A stretch of 64,000 nucleotides of DNA from Glutamicibacter mishrai (GCF_012221945.1 NZ_CP032549.1:1736001-1800000); one strand, 5' to 3'; shown: positions 1 to 8,990, counted from the first letter of the stretch. Numbers and translations are program-made. The notes: generated by a model not told the origin, from the letters alone.

Positions 1-46
1 TACGCAGAGGGCCACGCTTGGGCGGAGACTGGTTTGGCTCGTGCAT
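1..46 (-). CDS. possible 5' end of a divergent gene, cut by window edge
   Basis: Reading leftwards from an ATG at 46, 15 codons stay open to the window edge (MHEPNQSPPKRGPLR). A GGAG lies upstream but only about three bases from the ATG, which is too close for a good ribosome-binding site. The product cannot be recognised from so little. The only contextual hint is that it would be divergent from the nonulosonate cluster. The 163 bases between it and neuA contain no other gene that I can see. Confidence 0.25.
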   Translation of the reverse strand, partial: MHEPNQSPPKRGPLR

Positions 47-209
47 ACTCTCCAGCCTAGATGTTTTGCCCGCAAGCATCAGCGCATAGGCCAACGTTTC
101 GTATTAACTCGCTGCTTCGCACCGTTCGCGAAGGCTGAAGCCGAGCCCGGCGAGCGCACGTAAACCGCTTGCTGACCTCACTTTCAGCAAATAAGCAGGT
201 GATTACACC

Positions 210-1427
210 GTGACTTCACCCCTCGTTTACCTAAATACTCCCGGTTGGTTAACTAAGGCCCATAGCGTCATATCCGTGAGCAAAACCAACCAGCCAAATG
301 TCATGGCGATCATCCCCGCCCGGGGAGGATCCAAGGGCATCCGGCTCAAGAACCTGCGTGAGATCGGCGGCAAGTCGCTGCTGGGACGCGCAATTGAATC
401 AGCCAAGGCCGCGAGTACAGTCAGCGACGTCGTGGTCAGCACGGATCATGAGCAGATCAAGGCCGAAGCCCTGCGCTACGGCGCTTCAGTGGTTGACCGA
501 CCGGCAGATATCGCCGGGGATACGGCCAGCAGCGAGTCGGTTCTGCAGCATGTCCTGGCCAATAGCGCCTCCAAGCCGGCGGTGACGCTGTTCATCCAGT
601 GCACCAGCCCGATGATCGACCCGGCAGACCTGGATGCAGCCATCACCAAGGTCACCTCCGGGGAAGCAGAAGTCAGCTTCGCAGCGGTGGCCGATCACGG
701 TTTCCACTGGGCGATCGACGAGAACGGCGAAGCTGTCGCGGTGGGGCACGAGAAGCTGCACCGTCCGCGCCGCCAGGATCGCGAACCTCGTTTCCGCGAA
801 ACCGGTGCGTTCTACGCCATGGATACCGAAGGCTTCCTGGCCGCCGGGCACCGGTTCTTCGGACGGGTCCAGGTCCATGAGGTACCCAGCGAGCACGGGA
901 TCGACATCGATACCGAGGCCGATCTGCAGCTGGCGGAACTAACGCTCCCGAATGAACCGGCAGCGATCAACGTGGACGCGGTCATCACGGATTTTGATGG
1001 CGTGCACACCCCGGACACCGCGTATGTGGATGAGCACGGCACCGAAACCGTGCGCGTCTCGCGTTCCGATGGCATGGGGGTGGCCCGGTTGCGGGCCGCT
1101 GGAGTCAAGTTCCTGATCCTCTCCAAGGAAGCCAATCCGGTTGTTGCAGCTCGGGCCGCCAAGCTCAAGGTCGAGGTGGCCCACGGCATCGACAACAAGG
1201 CCGAATACCTGGCCCAGTGGCTTGCCGACGAGTCAATCAACCCGGCACGCGTGGCCTATGTCGGCAACGACATTAATGACCTCGGCGCCATGAAGCTTGT
1301 TGGCTGGCCCGTTTCCGTGGCCGACGCCAATGAGCAAGTACACCGTGCAGCCCGCCACCGCCTGTCCCGCAAGGGCGGATACGGGGCGGTGCGAGAACTG
1401 GCCGAACTGGTCCTCGCCGCACGCTAA
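210..1427 (+). CDS. neuA: acylneuraminate cytidylyltransferase fused to a HAD phosphatase
   Basis: This protein should activate a nonulosonic acid (sialic acid or KDN type) with CTP to give the CMP-sugar donor. The first half carries the cytidylyltransferase signature AIIPARGGSKGI (residues about 33-44) and the conserved FIQCTSP stretch near 128. The second half is a HAD phosphatase with a complete motif set: DFDGV (D261, D263), LILS near 306, a lysine in NKAEY, and GNDIND at about 352-357. Such domains in related clusters act on nonulosonate 9-phosphate, so one chain may both dephosphorylate and activate; that is inference. The GTG at 210 is chosen because AGGTG lies eight bases upstream. 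The sialate synthase follows 42 bases later. Confidence 0.85.
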   Translation: MTSPLVYLNTPGWLTKAHSVISVSKTNQPNVMAIIPARGGSKGIRLKNLREIGGKSLLGRAIESAKAASTVSDVVVSTDHEQIKAEALRYGASVVDRPADIAGDTASSESVLQHVLANSASKPAVTLFIQCTSPMIDPADLDAAITKVTSGEAEVSFAAVADHGFHWAIDENGEAVAVGHEKLHRPRRQDREPRFRETGAFYAMDTEGFLAAGHRFFGRVQVHEVPSEHGIDIDTEADLQLAELTLPNEPAAINVDAVITDFDGVHTPDTAYVDEHGTETVRVSRSDGMGVARLRAAGVKFLILSKEANPVVAARAAKLKVEVAHGIDNKAEYLAQWLADESINPARVAYVGNDINDLGAMKLVGWPVSVADANEQVHRAARHRLSRKGGYGAVRELAELVLAAR

Positions 1428-1469
1428 CCCACAATTTTTCCCCAGTTTCACCCAATGAAAGGCAAATCA

Positions 1470-2363
1470 ATGACCTCCGTCAACACCGAAATCAAGCCAG
1501 TTGCTATCGGCGAATCCCTGCTTGGCGCTGGCCAGCAGGTCTACGTCATCGGCGAAATCGGCATCAACCACAATGGTGATATCGAAATCGCCAAGCAGCT
1601 GATCGACGTTTCGGCTGAGGCCGGCGCCAACGCGGTGAAGTTCCAGAAGCGCACCCCGGAAATCTCCACCCCAACCGACATGCGCGACAAGATCCGCTCC
1701 ACCCCATGGGGCGACATGACCTACCTGGACTACCGCTACCGCGTCGAGTTCGACCAGGCCCAGTACAAGGAGCTCATCTCCTACGCAGCCTCCAAGGGCC
1801 TGCACGCCTTCGCTTCGCCATGGGACGTTCCATCGGTTGAGTTCATGGAAGAGCAGGGTGCAGTCACCCACAAGGTCGCTTCCGCATCGGTCACCGACAT
1901 CGAGCTGCTCAAGGCCCTGGCCGAGACCGGGAAGCCGATCATCCTGTCCACCGGCATGTCCACCATCGAGCAGATCGACAAGGCTGTTGAGACCCTGGGC
2001 ACCTCCAATCTGGTCATGATGCACGCTACCTCCACCTACCCACTGCCTCCAGAAGAAGCCAACCTGCGCATGATCGAAACCCTGCGCGACCGCTACCAGG
2101 TTCCAGTGGGCTACTCGGGCCACGAGCGCGGCCTGCAGATCTCGCTGGCGGCTGTCGCCCTGGGCGCTGTGACCGTTGAGCGCCACATCACCCTGGACCG
2201 CACCATGTGGGGTTCGGATCAGGCTTCCTCCCTGGAGCCAAAGGGCTTCGAGTCGCTGATCCGCGACATCCGCATCCTCGAGCAGGCCATGGGTGACGGC
2301 GTGAAGAAGGTCTTCCCAGGCGAGCTGGCTCCACTGAGCCGCCTGCGCCGCGTCGACGCCTAA
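1470..2363 (+). CDS. neuB: N-acylneuraminate/KDN synthase, short form
   Basis: It condenses phosphoenolpyruvate with a hexosamine- or hexose-derived substrate to make a nonulosonic acid. The TIM-barrel family motifs are visible: GEIGINHNGD near residue 24, AVKFQKR near 50, ILSTGMST near 155, and GYSGHERG near 214. The protein is 297 residues, whereas typical NeuB proteins are about 340-350 and end in an SAF (antifreeze-like) domain. Here the chain stops after the barrel, so that domain is missing. ATG 1470 is preferred over the in-frame ATG at 1455 because AAAGG precedes it by eight bases. Whether the product is Neu5Ac, KDN or another acid cannot be read from sequence. Confidence 0.85.
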   Translation: MTSVNTEIKPVAIGESLLGAGQQVYVIGEIGINHNGDIEIAKQLIDVSAEAGANAVKFQKRTPEISTPTDMRDKIRSTPWGDMTYLDYRYRVEFDQAQYKELISYAASKGLHAFASPWDVPSVEFMEEQGAVTHKVASASVTDIELLKALAETGKPIILSTGMSTIEQIDKAVETLGTSNLVMMHATSTYPLPPEEANLRMIETLRDRYQVPVGYSGHERGLQISLAAVALGAVTVERHITLDRTMWGSDQASSLEPKGFESLIRDIRILEQAMGDGVKKVFPGELAPLSRLRRVDA

Positions 2364-2382
2364 TCTCCGCACACCGTGTTAT

Positions 2383-2419
2383 CTCGGCGGTCGAACCTGC
2401 TCCAGGTCCGGCCGCCGAG
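2383..2419 (+). terminator. hairpin between neuB and the glycosyltransferase
   Basis: CTCGGCGG (2383-2390) pairs exactly with CCGCCGAG (2412-2419), and an inner ACCTG/CAGGT stem sits in the loop. No run of T follows, so it may be an RNA-processing or partial-attenuation structure rather than a full terminator. Confidence 0.45.
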
Positions 2420-2474
2420 TTCCATGAGTCATCACTAAGCAGTACCGCACCAAGCAAAGGAAGCCAGTCCCGCC

Positions 2475-3473
2475 ATGACGAGCCTGATCCCTGGCCGCAT
2501 ATCCGTGGTCATCCCGGCCTATAACCAGGAAGCATACATTTGTGATGCGCTGGCTTCCCTCGAGAGGCAAAAGCTGGGCCAGTGGGAGATGGAAGTGCTC
2601 GTCGTGGATGATGCTTCCACCGACGCCACCGCTTCGCTGATCGAGACCTACATCGATCGGGTCCCGGGCCTGAAGCTGATCAAGCTCGAGCAGAATGTGG
2701 GCGTCTCGGCCGCCAGGAACATTGCGTTGAAGCAGGTGACCGGCGAGTTCTACACCTTCTTGGATCCCGACGACTGGTACGGGCCGCAGCATCTGGCCAC
2801 CTTGGCCGACACCCTGAGCAAATTGCACGTGGACTTCGTGCGCTGCGACCACGTGCGCGTCACCGGCACCAACCGGGTGATCTACCGCGCTCCGCAGGCC
2901 TTGCGGGGCATTGTGCTCAATCCGTCCGATGACATCGAACCGATCGACTCGCCGTCAATGGTTGACTACCCCTACTCGTGGGCCGGCATGTACCGCACCG
3001 AGTTGATGAAATCCATTGGCTGCTTCTACTTCGATGAGCGTCTGCTCTCGGCCGAAGACCGTCCCTGGATCTGGAAGCTGCACCTTGATACCTCGCGCTA
3101 TGCGGTGATCTCCTCGCCCAGCATCTTCTACCGCCGAGGCCTGCCGAATTCGCTCAGCCAGGTCTTCGATGAGCGGCAGCTCGGATTCCTCGAGGCCTTC
3201 ACCCAGGTATTGGCTACGGTGCGCGAACACCCTGATTCCTCACGCCACCTGCCCAAAGCCCTGCGCCAATTTTTCGCTATCGTGTGCCACCACGAAAAGC
3301 GCTCTAAGAACTACCCCCCGCAAGTTCGGCTTACAATCAAACAACAGCTGCGTGAGATCTTCAGTGACATCGACGTTGCTGTTGCCCACCAAGTAGTTCT
3401 TGAAATGGATGTCGCTCGCCGCCGCCATATCCTCTCGTACCTCCAGCCAGGTCAGATCGGGGTCGCCAAGTGA
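2475..3473 (+). CDS. glycosyltransferase family 2
   Basis: A GT-A fold glycosyltransferase of 332 residues that probably adds a sugar to a surface polymer. The N-terminus has the family pattern ISVVIPAYNQE (residues about 9-19), VLVVDDASTDAT near 41, NVGVSAARN near 75, and the metal-binding DxD-type motif LDPDDWYGP near 96. There are no membrane segments, so it should act on the cytoplasmic face. AAGGAAG lies upstream of the ATG. Its stop codon overlaps the next start by four bases (GTGA), which suggests translational coupling to the polysialyltransferase-like gene. The acceptor and donor are unknown. Confidence 0.85.
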   Translation: MTSLIPGRISVVIPAYNQEAYICDALASLERQKLGQWEMEVLVVDDASTDATASLIETYIDRVPGLKLIKLEQNVGVSAARNIALKQVTGEFYTFLDPDDWYGPQHLATLADTLSKLHVDFVRCDHVRVTGTNRVIYRAPQALRGIVLNPSDDIEPIDSPSMVDYPYSWAGMYRTELMKSIGCFYFDERLLSAEDRPWIWKLHLDTSRYAVISSPSIFYRRGLPNSLSQVFDERQLGFLEAFTQVLATVREHPDSSRHLPKALRQFFAIVCHHEKRSKNYPPQVRLTIKQQLREIFSDIDVAVAHQVVLEMDVARRRHILSYLQPGQIGVAK

Positions 3474-4813
3474 TCGCACTGATTGAAGCCAGCAGCTACT
3501 TTCAGCTAGCTTCTCTGGCCGCGATGGCCGATGCAGGGCTGCTTCCCGAAGCAGATGAACGCATTCTGGTTCTGGCCAATGGCTCACAGGTTCCGGAATT
3601 GACTACCCCTCTGGAGGAAACGCCAGGTTTCCAGCAGCTTGCCGCGCGCTTCGACCGGGTAGTGGATTTTGCCGCGCTGACCTCGCCGCGTCGCCCGTCC
3701 CAGTTCAACCCGCGCGAAGACGAGCTGCACATCTTCGAGTCGTTGCTGCGCCAGGCATGGAATCTGGGTACCGGGCCCCTGACGCTGGTGCTCGAATCCA
3801 TCCAGGTCAATCCGGCTCGAGCACTGGCGCGCATCTTCTTTGACGCCCAGTTGTGGGTCCACTCCGACGGGCTGATGTCCTACGGTCCTACCCGCAGCCG
3901 CTTGGCGATGGCGCTGCGCCAGCGATTGATGGGCACCATCCACGTTGACCTGGTTCCGGGCTTGGAGCCGCATCTTCTGGCCGAGCTCGAGCCAGTGCGC
4001 AAGGTGCTGCACGCCCACGAATTGGCGAAGATCTTCACCGAGCTTGCCGAAGATGCGCACTTCGACCTGCCTGGTTCCAGCGCGTTGATTCTTGGCCAGT
4101 ACCTCGGCTCGCTGCGCCTGATGGATGCCGACGAGGAGTTCGAGCTGCATGTGCAGATGCTCCAGGAAGTGTTGAACCGCGGCCTAGATACGGTGCTTTT
4201 CAAGGCGCACCCATCGGCTAGTGCCACCTCGGCGGCCCGGCTGGCCACAGTGGCTGAAGAAATGGGCCTGGATTTCCGGCTGCTCAACACCGATCACCTT
4301 GCGGAAACAGTGATCGCCTCGGCACGCCCGGAAGTCGTCATCTCCTGCTTCTCCACCGGTCTGGCCACGGCCAAGTACATTCTGGATACCGATGTCCATG
4401 CTGTGGGCACCGGAACCATGCTGCAGGCCTTGGCACCCTATGAGAATTCGAACCGCATCCCGCTCTCAATCATTCACGCGCTGTTCGTCCAAGACCTCCC
4501 AGCCCCGGCGCACAGCGAAGGCGATGACCAGCTCTCGAAGCTGCTGGTCGCCGTTGCCTATTGCATGCAGGCAGCCCAGCTGCCTCAGCTGCGCGAGCAG
4601 GCAGCCGAATTCCTGAGCGTTCACTACCCTGAATTCTCCGCGCACTTCAAGCGCCGTCGCATCACCAAATTGGATCTGCCACCACGCTGGGTTCATCTGG
4701 TTTCGCGCCGCTCCCTGCCTTCGAAGGTCCGCGGGGCGTCACGACGGGTTCTGCGAAAAGGGTCCAAACAGCTCGAAGCCCTGTCCAAGTCCTTGAGCCG
4801 ACTGGCAAAATGA
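3470..4813 (+). CDS. polysialyltransferase-like glycosyltransferase
   Basis: The 447-residue protein resembles bacterial alpha-2,8-polysialyltransferases and GT52-type enzymes, which polymerise nonulosonic acids from CMP donors. Three expected motifs are present in order: HSDG near residue 131 (the acidic-acidic-Gly motif, here with Ser first), KAHPSAS near 245 (the HP motif), and SCFSTG near 291 (the serine motif). The last 60 residues are very basic, which could bind membrane or polymer. The GTG start overlaps the previous stop by four bases, and its own stop overlaps the next ATG. Presence beside neuA and neuB supports a polymerase role for the CMP-sugar they make. Substrate and linkage are inferred. 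Confidence 0.7.
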   Translation: MIALIEASSYFQLASLAAMADAGLLPEADERILVLANGSQVPELTTPLEETPGFQQLAARFDRVVDFAALTSPRRPSQFNPREDELHIFESLLRQAWNLGTGPLTLVLESIQVNPARALARIFFDAQLWVHSDGLMSYGPTRSRLAMALRQRLMGTIHVDLVPGLEPHLLAELEPVRKVLHAHELAKIFTELAEDAHFDLPGSSALILGQYLGSLRLMDADEEFELHVQMLQEVLNRGLDTVLFKAHPSASATSAARLATVAEEMGLDFRLLNTDHLAETVIASARPEVVISCFSTGLATAKYILDTDVHAVGTGTMLQALAPYENSNRIPLSIIHALFVQDLPAPAHSEGDDQLSKLLVAVAYCMQAAQLPQLREQAAEFLSVHYPEFSAHFKRRRITKLDLPPRWVHLVSRRSLPSKVRGASRRVLRKGSKQLEALSKSLSRLAK

Positions 4814-5835
4814 CCCTCACGATGATGAAACTGACTCAGCACGACACCCATGAGGTTCCGCGTCCACGATTCGGGACTGCTCATGTATGGGTCGAGTCCC
4901 CCTTGCAGTTGCTCTCGGCGGTGGAAACACACGCGGCGGGACTGCTGGGCACCGACATCCGGGTGATCCCTCGTTTGGGCATGCCGCTGGAAGCAACGAC
5001 CCAGGCGCTGCTGAACCATGCCCCGGCCGGGGTGCACTTTGAACCGGCGGCACGCAAGCCACCGCAGCCTAAGAGCTCTTCGGACCGGTATGTCACCGGT
5101 GATGCCTACTCGGGCAAGGTGCAGCGCAGCTTGCTGGCGGGGGTGAAAGCCAAGGAAATCATCATCATCGATGACGGCTTGGCTACTTTGGCCCTGATCA
5201 AGCAGTTGATCAGCGACTCCCCTACCCCTCTGGTCCGTGCTCGAGCGAAGAATTCCGCGGCCCGCATCGCCATGGGCCTCGCCACCTGGCATCGCCTGCG
5301 CCAGCTGGCCCGTGAAGATCGATTGCTCATCGTTTCAGCATTGATGGTGGATGCCGAAACGAGGGCCAAGATGGCTGAACTTGGCATCAAGTTCGCCCAG
5401 CACAAGTTTGAATGGCTGGCTACCCAGCCGGTGGCAGAGAGCTTTACCGAGCCCACTTTGCTCATTGGATCCGCCATGGTTGCTGACCAGCTGATCCATG
5501 AGCAGCCATACTTGCAATGGATCGAAGAGATTTCTGCCGACGGGCCGGTCGCCTATTTCCCTCACCGCAGGGAAACCCCGGAGCTTCTGGAGAAGATCTC
5601 GAAAATCGATCAAGTGATCCTCAAAGAGCACACGGTGCCCATTGAGATGCGCTTGCGGGTATTGCGCCCGGGCCAGGAGATCCGCGCATTGCCTTCAACC
5701 GTGATCCCTTCGTTGCGCCTATTGCTGGGCCCGGATGCCCGATATCTCTACCCACAAGCGGTCCCCGAGCACTGGTGGACCGATGGAACCGACATTGAGT
5801 TGCGTGAGCACCTATCTAGTTCGTTGAAGGTGTGA
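4810..5835 (+). CDS. putative GT52/polysialyltransferase-type glycosyltransferase
   Basis: A 341-residue soluble protein translated from an ATGA overlap with the upstream gene. It has a hydrophobic strand ending in IIDDGLATL (residues about 119-127), YFPHRRE near 249 and a late ALPSTVIPSLRLLLG stretch near 293. These resemble the DDG, HP/HR and serine-rich motifs of sialyl- and polysialyltransferase-like enzymes, although the similarity is weak by eye. Tight packing between two other transferase-like genes makes a role in the same polymer likely. It could be the initiating sialyltransferase rather than a polymerase. Confidence 0.55.
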   Translation: MTLTMMKLTQHDTHEVPRPRFGTAHVWVESPLQLLSAVETHAAGLLGTDIRVIPRLGMPLEATTQALLNHAPAGVHFEPAARKPPQPKSSSDRYVTGDAYSGKVQRSLLAGVKAKEIIIIDDGLATLALIKQLISDSPTPLVRARAKNSAARIAMGLATWHRLRQLAREDRLLIVSALMVDAETRAKMAELGIKFAQHKFEWLATQPVAESFTEPTLLIGSAMVADQLIHEQPYLQWIEEISADGPVAYFPHRRETPELLEKISKIDQVILKEHTVPIEMRLRVLRPGQEIRALPSTVIPSLRLLLGPDARYLYPQAVPEHWWTDGTDIELREHLSSSLKV

Positions 5836-7076
5836 AGCCACGTATGAAACCCTCAGTTCTTGCAATCGCCGATTCAGATTCCTATCTGAAGCTGGCCACA
5901 AGTTTTTTGCACCGGCTGGGTCCGGAATGGGACCGCAAGGTGTATTTGGCGCGCACTCCGGTGATGCCCACTGAACAGCAGATTTCAGCGGCCTTCGAAG
6001 GGACCGATCTGGACCCTGAGATGCTCGAGGTCATCCATCTCTCGCAGTTGGAGGCTCATTCCGTCCAGGAAGACATCATCTTCGCTTCGGCCACAGGACC
6101 AGTTGTCGCCGAGATCTACTCGCGGATGCTGCGTACCGAACCGGTTGATGCGCGCCGTACGGCGTTGATTTCTGCCTTGCCCGGTGTTGCCTACCCTGCC
6201 ACGCAGAAGGGCTGGAATTATCGCCGTGCAGGCGATGCTTTCATCTGCCATTCGCACGCCGAGGCTCGGGATTTCTCGTTCATGACCGAATACCACGCCG
6301 GACACCAGCCGACCATCATGGTCAGCAAGCTGCCTTTCCTGAATTGCACGGGGTTCCCTCCTGCTCAAGAGAAGCTGATCAACCGATTGGTATTCGCGCC
6401 GCAGGCGAAGGTCCCGGAGACTGCCGAGCAGCGCGAATCGATTCTGCTGGCGTTGGAAAAGGCCAGCAAGATGAATCCCGGGCTGGAAGTCATGATCAAG
6501 CTGCGGGCCAAAGCCGGCGAGCCTCAGACCCATCTGGAGGCTCATCCCTATGACAGCCTCTTCTCCCAGCTTCAGGCGCAAAACAAGATCAGCCCCGAGT
6601 CACGCATTCAATTCGATACCGGGTCGATGAGCGAAGCGCTCATTCCCGGCAGCGCCCTGGTGACCGTCTCCTCCACAGCGGCATTGGAATCCATAGACCG
6701 CGGCCTGCCCACCATGGTGCTCTCCGATTTCGGCGTGAACCGGCAAATGATCAATACCGTTTTTGTCGCCTCCGGGATCATCGGCGACCTGGATGATGTC
6801 GTGGCATTGAACTTTGGCGAGCCCAGCAAAGCGTGGCTGCGCGAGAACTACTTTCACCGCATGGATCGCAGCTTCTTTCAATCCTTGGAGATCCTTGCCC
6901 AAAGAGCTAACTCCGGCAAGCTGCGCACCGATCCCGAAACCCTGGCTTTCATCCGACGACAGCCGCTGCGCCATCGACTGCGGACCGCGCTTCCCTCGCC
7001 ACTGGTGAAGGTGCTGTTGAAAATGCGCCGAGGCTACCGCCAATCACGCGGACGCAGCGCAAGATCCATGTCATGA
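5832..7076 (+). CDS. putative glycosyltransferase (DUF6716-like)
   Basis: A 414-residue protein at the 3' end of the nonulosonate operon. It begins with a Rossmann-like strand (VLAIADSDSYLKLA) and has a late TVSSTAALE motif near residue 278, as in GT-B and polysialyltransferase-type proteins, plus a basic C-terminal tail. It resembles actinobacterial proteins that I associate with the DUF6716 putative glycosyltransferase label; I cannot confirm this without a search. The GTG at 5832 overlaps the preceding stop. ATG 5844 is an alternative start, and neither has an ideal ribosome-binding site. Function in the pathway is inferred only from position. Confidence 0.5.
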   Translation: MKPRMKPSVLAIADSDSYLKLATSFLHRLGPEWDRKVYLARTPVMPTEQQISAAFEGTDLDPEMLEVIHLSQLEAHSVQEDIIFASATGPVVAEIYSRMLRTEPVDARRTALISALPGVAYPATQKGWNYRRAGDAFICHSHAEARDFSFMTEYHAGHQPTIMVSKLPFLNCTGFPPAQEKLINRLVFAPQAKVPETAEQRESILLALEKASKMNPGLEVMIKLRAKAGEPQTHLEAHPYDSLFSQLQAQNKISPESRIQFDTGSMSEALIPGSALVTVSSTAALESIDRGLPTMVLSDFGVNRQMINTVFVASGIIGDLDDVVALNFGEPSKAWLRENYFHRMDRSFFQSLEILAQRANSGKLRTDPETLAFIRRQPLRHRLRTALPSPLVKVLLKMRRGYRQSRGRSARSMS

Positions 7077-7269
7077 GTAATTAATGATTTGCCAATGACA
7101 CGCTTTTTGACCTGAGTTTCAAGCACTTGTCATTACTCAACTGCTTTTCGATCTTGTACAAAAAATGAACCGGTTGCACGTCGCGTAGATTCTCGACAGG
7201 CATATATCTCTCTGCACCTGGCCTCAGCTGCATCCATTGGGAGCTACGCGGGAATTTTATGATGACAAC

Positions 7270-7327
7270 AGGACTTGAAGTCCTTGGGACCTGCATCACA
7301 AAGATCACTTTGGGATGCCGGGATCCC
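7270..7327 (+). promoter_or_regulatory. three hairpins in the ino1 leader
   Basis: Three short inverted repeats lie in succession before the ino1 ribosome-binding site: AGGACTT/AAGTCCT (7270-7284, one-base loop), CAAAG/CTTTG (7299-7312) and GGGAT/ATCCC (7312-7327). They could be operator half-sites or leader RNA structure. Nothing else is seen in the 282 bases between the glycosyltransferase and ino1. Confidence 0.4.
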
Positions 7328-7358
7328 GAAGTTTGATAACTTTCACAAAGGAGCTCAT

Positions 7359-8444
7359 GTGCCAGATAATCCGATTCGCGTTGCCATCGTTGGCGTAGGC
7401 AACTGCGCCACTTCCCTGATCCAGGGTGTTGAGTACTACCGAAACGCTGATGTTCAGTCCACTGTTCCGGGGCTCATGCATGTTCAGTTCGGCCAGTACC
7501 ATGTTGGCGACGTGCAGTTCGTTGCCGCCTTCGACGTTGATGCCAAGAAGGTCGGCCTTGATCTTTCGGACGCCATTTTGGCCAGCGAAAACAACACCAT
7601 CAAGATCGCCGACGTTCCGACCACGGGCGTAACGGTCCAGCGCGGACACACCCTCGATGGGCTGGGCAAGTACTACCGCGAGACCATCGAAGAATCTGAT
7701 GCTGAGCCGGTGGACATCGTCCAGTCCCTCAAGGACAACAAAGTTGATGTCCTGGTCTGCTACCTGCCGGTTGGTTCAGAAGAAGCCGCTAAGTACTACG
7801 CCCAGTGCGCCATCGATGCCGGCGTCGCTTTTGTTAATGCGCTTCCGGTCTTCATCGCTGGCACTCCCGAATGGGCCGAGAAGTTCACTGATGCTGGTGT
7901 GCCTATCGTCGGCGACGACATCAAGAGCCAGATCGGCGCAACCATCACGCACCGAGTCATGGCCAAGCTGTTCGAAGACCGCGGAGTGGTGCTGGATCGC
8001 ACCTATCAGTTGAACGTGGGCGGCAACATGGACTTCAAAAACATGCTTGAGCGCGATCGCTTGGAATCAAAGAAGATCTCCAAGACGCAGGCTGTCACCT
8101 CCAATACCTCGGCAAAGCTGGCCGCCGATGATGTCCATATCGGCCCGAGCGACTACGTTGCCTGGCTTGATGACCGCAAGTGGGCTTTCGTGCGCCTTGA
8201 AGGTCGCAACTTCGGAGATGCTCCGGTGAATCTGGAGTACAAACTGGAGGTCTGGGATTCCCCGAACTCTGCCGGGGTGATCATCGATGCTGTACGCGCT
8301 GCCAAGATCGCACTGGATCGAGGCATCGGCGGTCCGATCCTGTCGGCATCGAGCTACTTCATGAAGTCGCCGCCGGAGCAGTACGACGATGAAACTGCAC
8401 GCGCGAAGGTGGAAGCCTTCATCCGCGGCGACGTGGAGCGCTAG
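7359..8444 (+). CDS. ino1: inositol-3-phosphate synthase
   Basis: Converts glucose 6-phosphate to myo-inositol 3-phosphate with NAD, the first step towards phosphatidylinositol and mycothiol in actinobacteria. The N-terminus has the NAD-binding pattern [16 protein letters not shown] (residues about 7-22). Other family stretches include [11 protein letters not shown] and LNVGGNMDF in the second half. The predicted length of 361 residues is normal for the actinobacterial form. GTG 7359 is chosen because AAAGGAG (7347-7353) lies five bases upstream and it gives the usual short N-terminus; an earlier start would add 28 unrelated residues. It is a single gene with terminator hairpins behind it. 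Confidence 0.95.
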   Translation: MPDNPIRVAIVGVGNCATSLIQGVEYYRNADVQSTVPGLMHVQFGQYHVGDVQFVAAFDVDAKKVGLDLSDAILASENNTIKIADVPTTGVTVQRGHTLDGLGKYYRETIEESDAEPVDIVQSLKDNKVDVLVCYLPVGSEEAAKYYAQCAIDAGVAFVNALPVFIAGTPEWAEKFTDAGVPIVGDDIKSQIGATITHRVMAKLFEDRGVVLDRTYQLNVGGNMDFKNMLERDRLESKKISKTQAVTSNTSAKLAADDVHIGPSDYVAWLDDRKWAFVRLEGRNFGDAPVNLEYKLEVWDSPNSAGVIIDAVRAAKIALDRGIGGPILSASSYFMKSPPEQYDDETARAKVEAFIRGDVER

Positions 8445-8471
8445 GCCCTCTGCTCGCTGAGGGCAACATGG

Positions 8472-8558
8472 TGGGTCAGGACTTCTGGTCCTGGCCCATC
8501 GTTATTTCCGACCGCACCCCAGACGCGGAGAAGCCCGCCGGCTTGCAGGCCGGCGGGC
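8472..8558 (+). terminator. two hairpins after ino1
   Basis: TGGGTCAGGAC (8472-8482) pairs with GTCCTGGCCCA (8488-8498), eleven pairs with one G-U. A second stem, GCCCGCCGGC (8533-8542) with GCCGGCGGGC (8549-8558), follows. Neither has a strong T-run, but together they probably end ino1 transcription. Confidence 0.6.
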
Positions 8559-8640
8559 CTCTGGGCACTAATATGCGAGATCATAGTGGGTACCTCTTAC
8601 TTATTCGATTGGCGGACAACGGTAATGGCGTTGTGCGCAC

Positions 8641-8763
8641 TTAGCGAATGCGAAGGTACATTTCTACAGGCACGTGATTCTTGAGTTCACGCTCCCGCAT
8701 TCGGCGATTGAATTCGGTGCTGTCGAAGTTTTTCAGCTTGCTGCTGTCTTGACGCTTTTTCAT
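8641..8763 (-). CDS. small basic protein, 40 aa, unrecognised
   Basis: A 40-residue ORF starting at ATG 8763 (MKKRQDSSKLKNFDSTEF at its N-terminus) and ending in VEMYLRIR. It is rich in Arg and Lys, with no membrane segment and no signal peptide. A strong ribosome-binding site (AGGGAGG) sits eight bases upstream. The start overlaps the stop of the upstream 52-aa ORF as ATGA, which is the arrangement used by real coupled genes. I do not recognise the family. It could be a small regulator or a nucleic-acid- or ribosome-binding protein, but that is only suggested by charge. Confidence 0.55.
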   Translation of the reverse strand: MKKRQDSSKLKNFDSTEFNRRMRERELKNHVPVEMYLRIR

Positions 8764-8918
8764 TTGCTGTCCCTCCCTTCAGCCACAGTTGAAGGGGAGG
8801 GAAGATCCTGGCGCGTTGTTGAAACGGCGCGAGCTTTCAGGCTTTCGGGACCAGCGAAGATGAGTTCCGAGGTGCGAATGGCCCGTTGAGCGGACGAGGA
8901 ATACAGGGTGCTAGACAT
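8760..8918 (-). CDS. small hypothetical protein, 52 aa
   Basis: This ORF runs from ATG 8918 to TGA 8760 and encodes a Ser/Thr/Ala-rich peptide beginning MSSTLYSSSAQRAIRTSEL. Its putative ribosome-binding site AGGAAC lies in the 3' arm of a hairpin (8926-8969), followed by six T residues and then the ATG. The stop overlaps the next start (ATGA). No known domain is visible. The overlap and the spacing to a structured leader support expression, but the composition is not diagnostic. Confidence 0.45.
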   Translation of the reverse strand: MSSTLYSSSAQRAIRTSELIFAGPESLKARAVSTTRQDLPSPSTVAEGRDSK

Positions 8919-8925
8919 GAAAAAA

Positions 8926-8969
8926 GTTCCTAAGGTGAGAGTCGATTACTGACCTGCAACCTCAGGAAC
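8926..8969 (-). promoter_or_regulatory. leader hairpin able to mask the ribosome-binding site
   Basis: On the minus-strand RNA, GUUCCUGAGGU (8969-8959) can pair with ACCUUAGGAAC (8936-8926), eleven pairs with one G-U, around a 22-base loop. The 3' arm contains the AGGA of the downstream ORF, and it is followed at once by six U residues. The structure is therefore both RBS-masking and terminator-like. A short ORF (8991-9104) ends 21 bases upstream, as in translational or transcriptional attenuation leaders. Confidence 0.5.
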
Positions 8970-8990
8970 TCGGGTGGGATTCACCGTAGT

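Noticed and set aside
1467..2372. Minus-strand open frame opposite neuB (301 codons)
   Set aside because: Shadow frame with unnatural composition; neuB motifs are clear on the plus strand.
5832..7076. Insertion sequence or mobile element at the end of the nonulosonate operon
   Set aside because: No transposase motif or terminal inverted repeats were found anywhere in the window.
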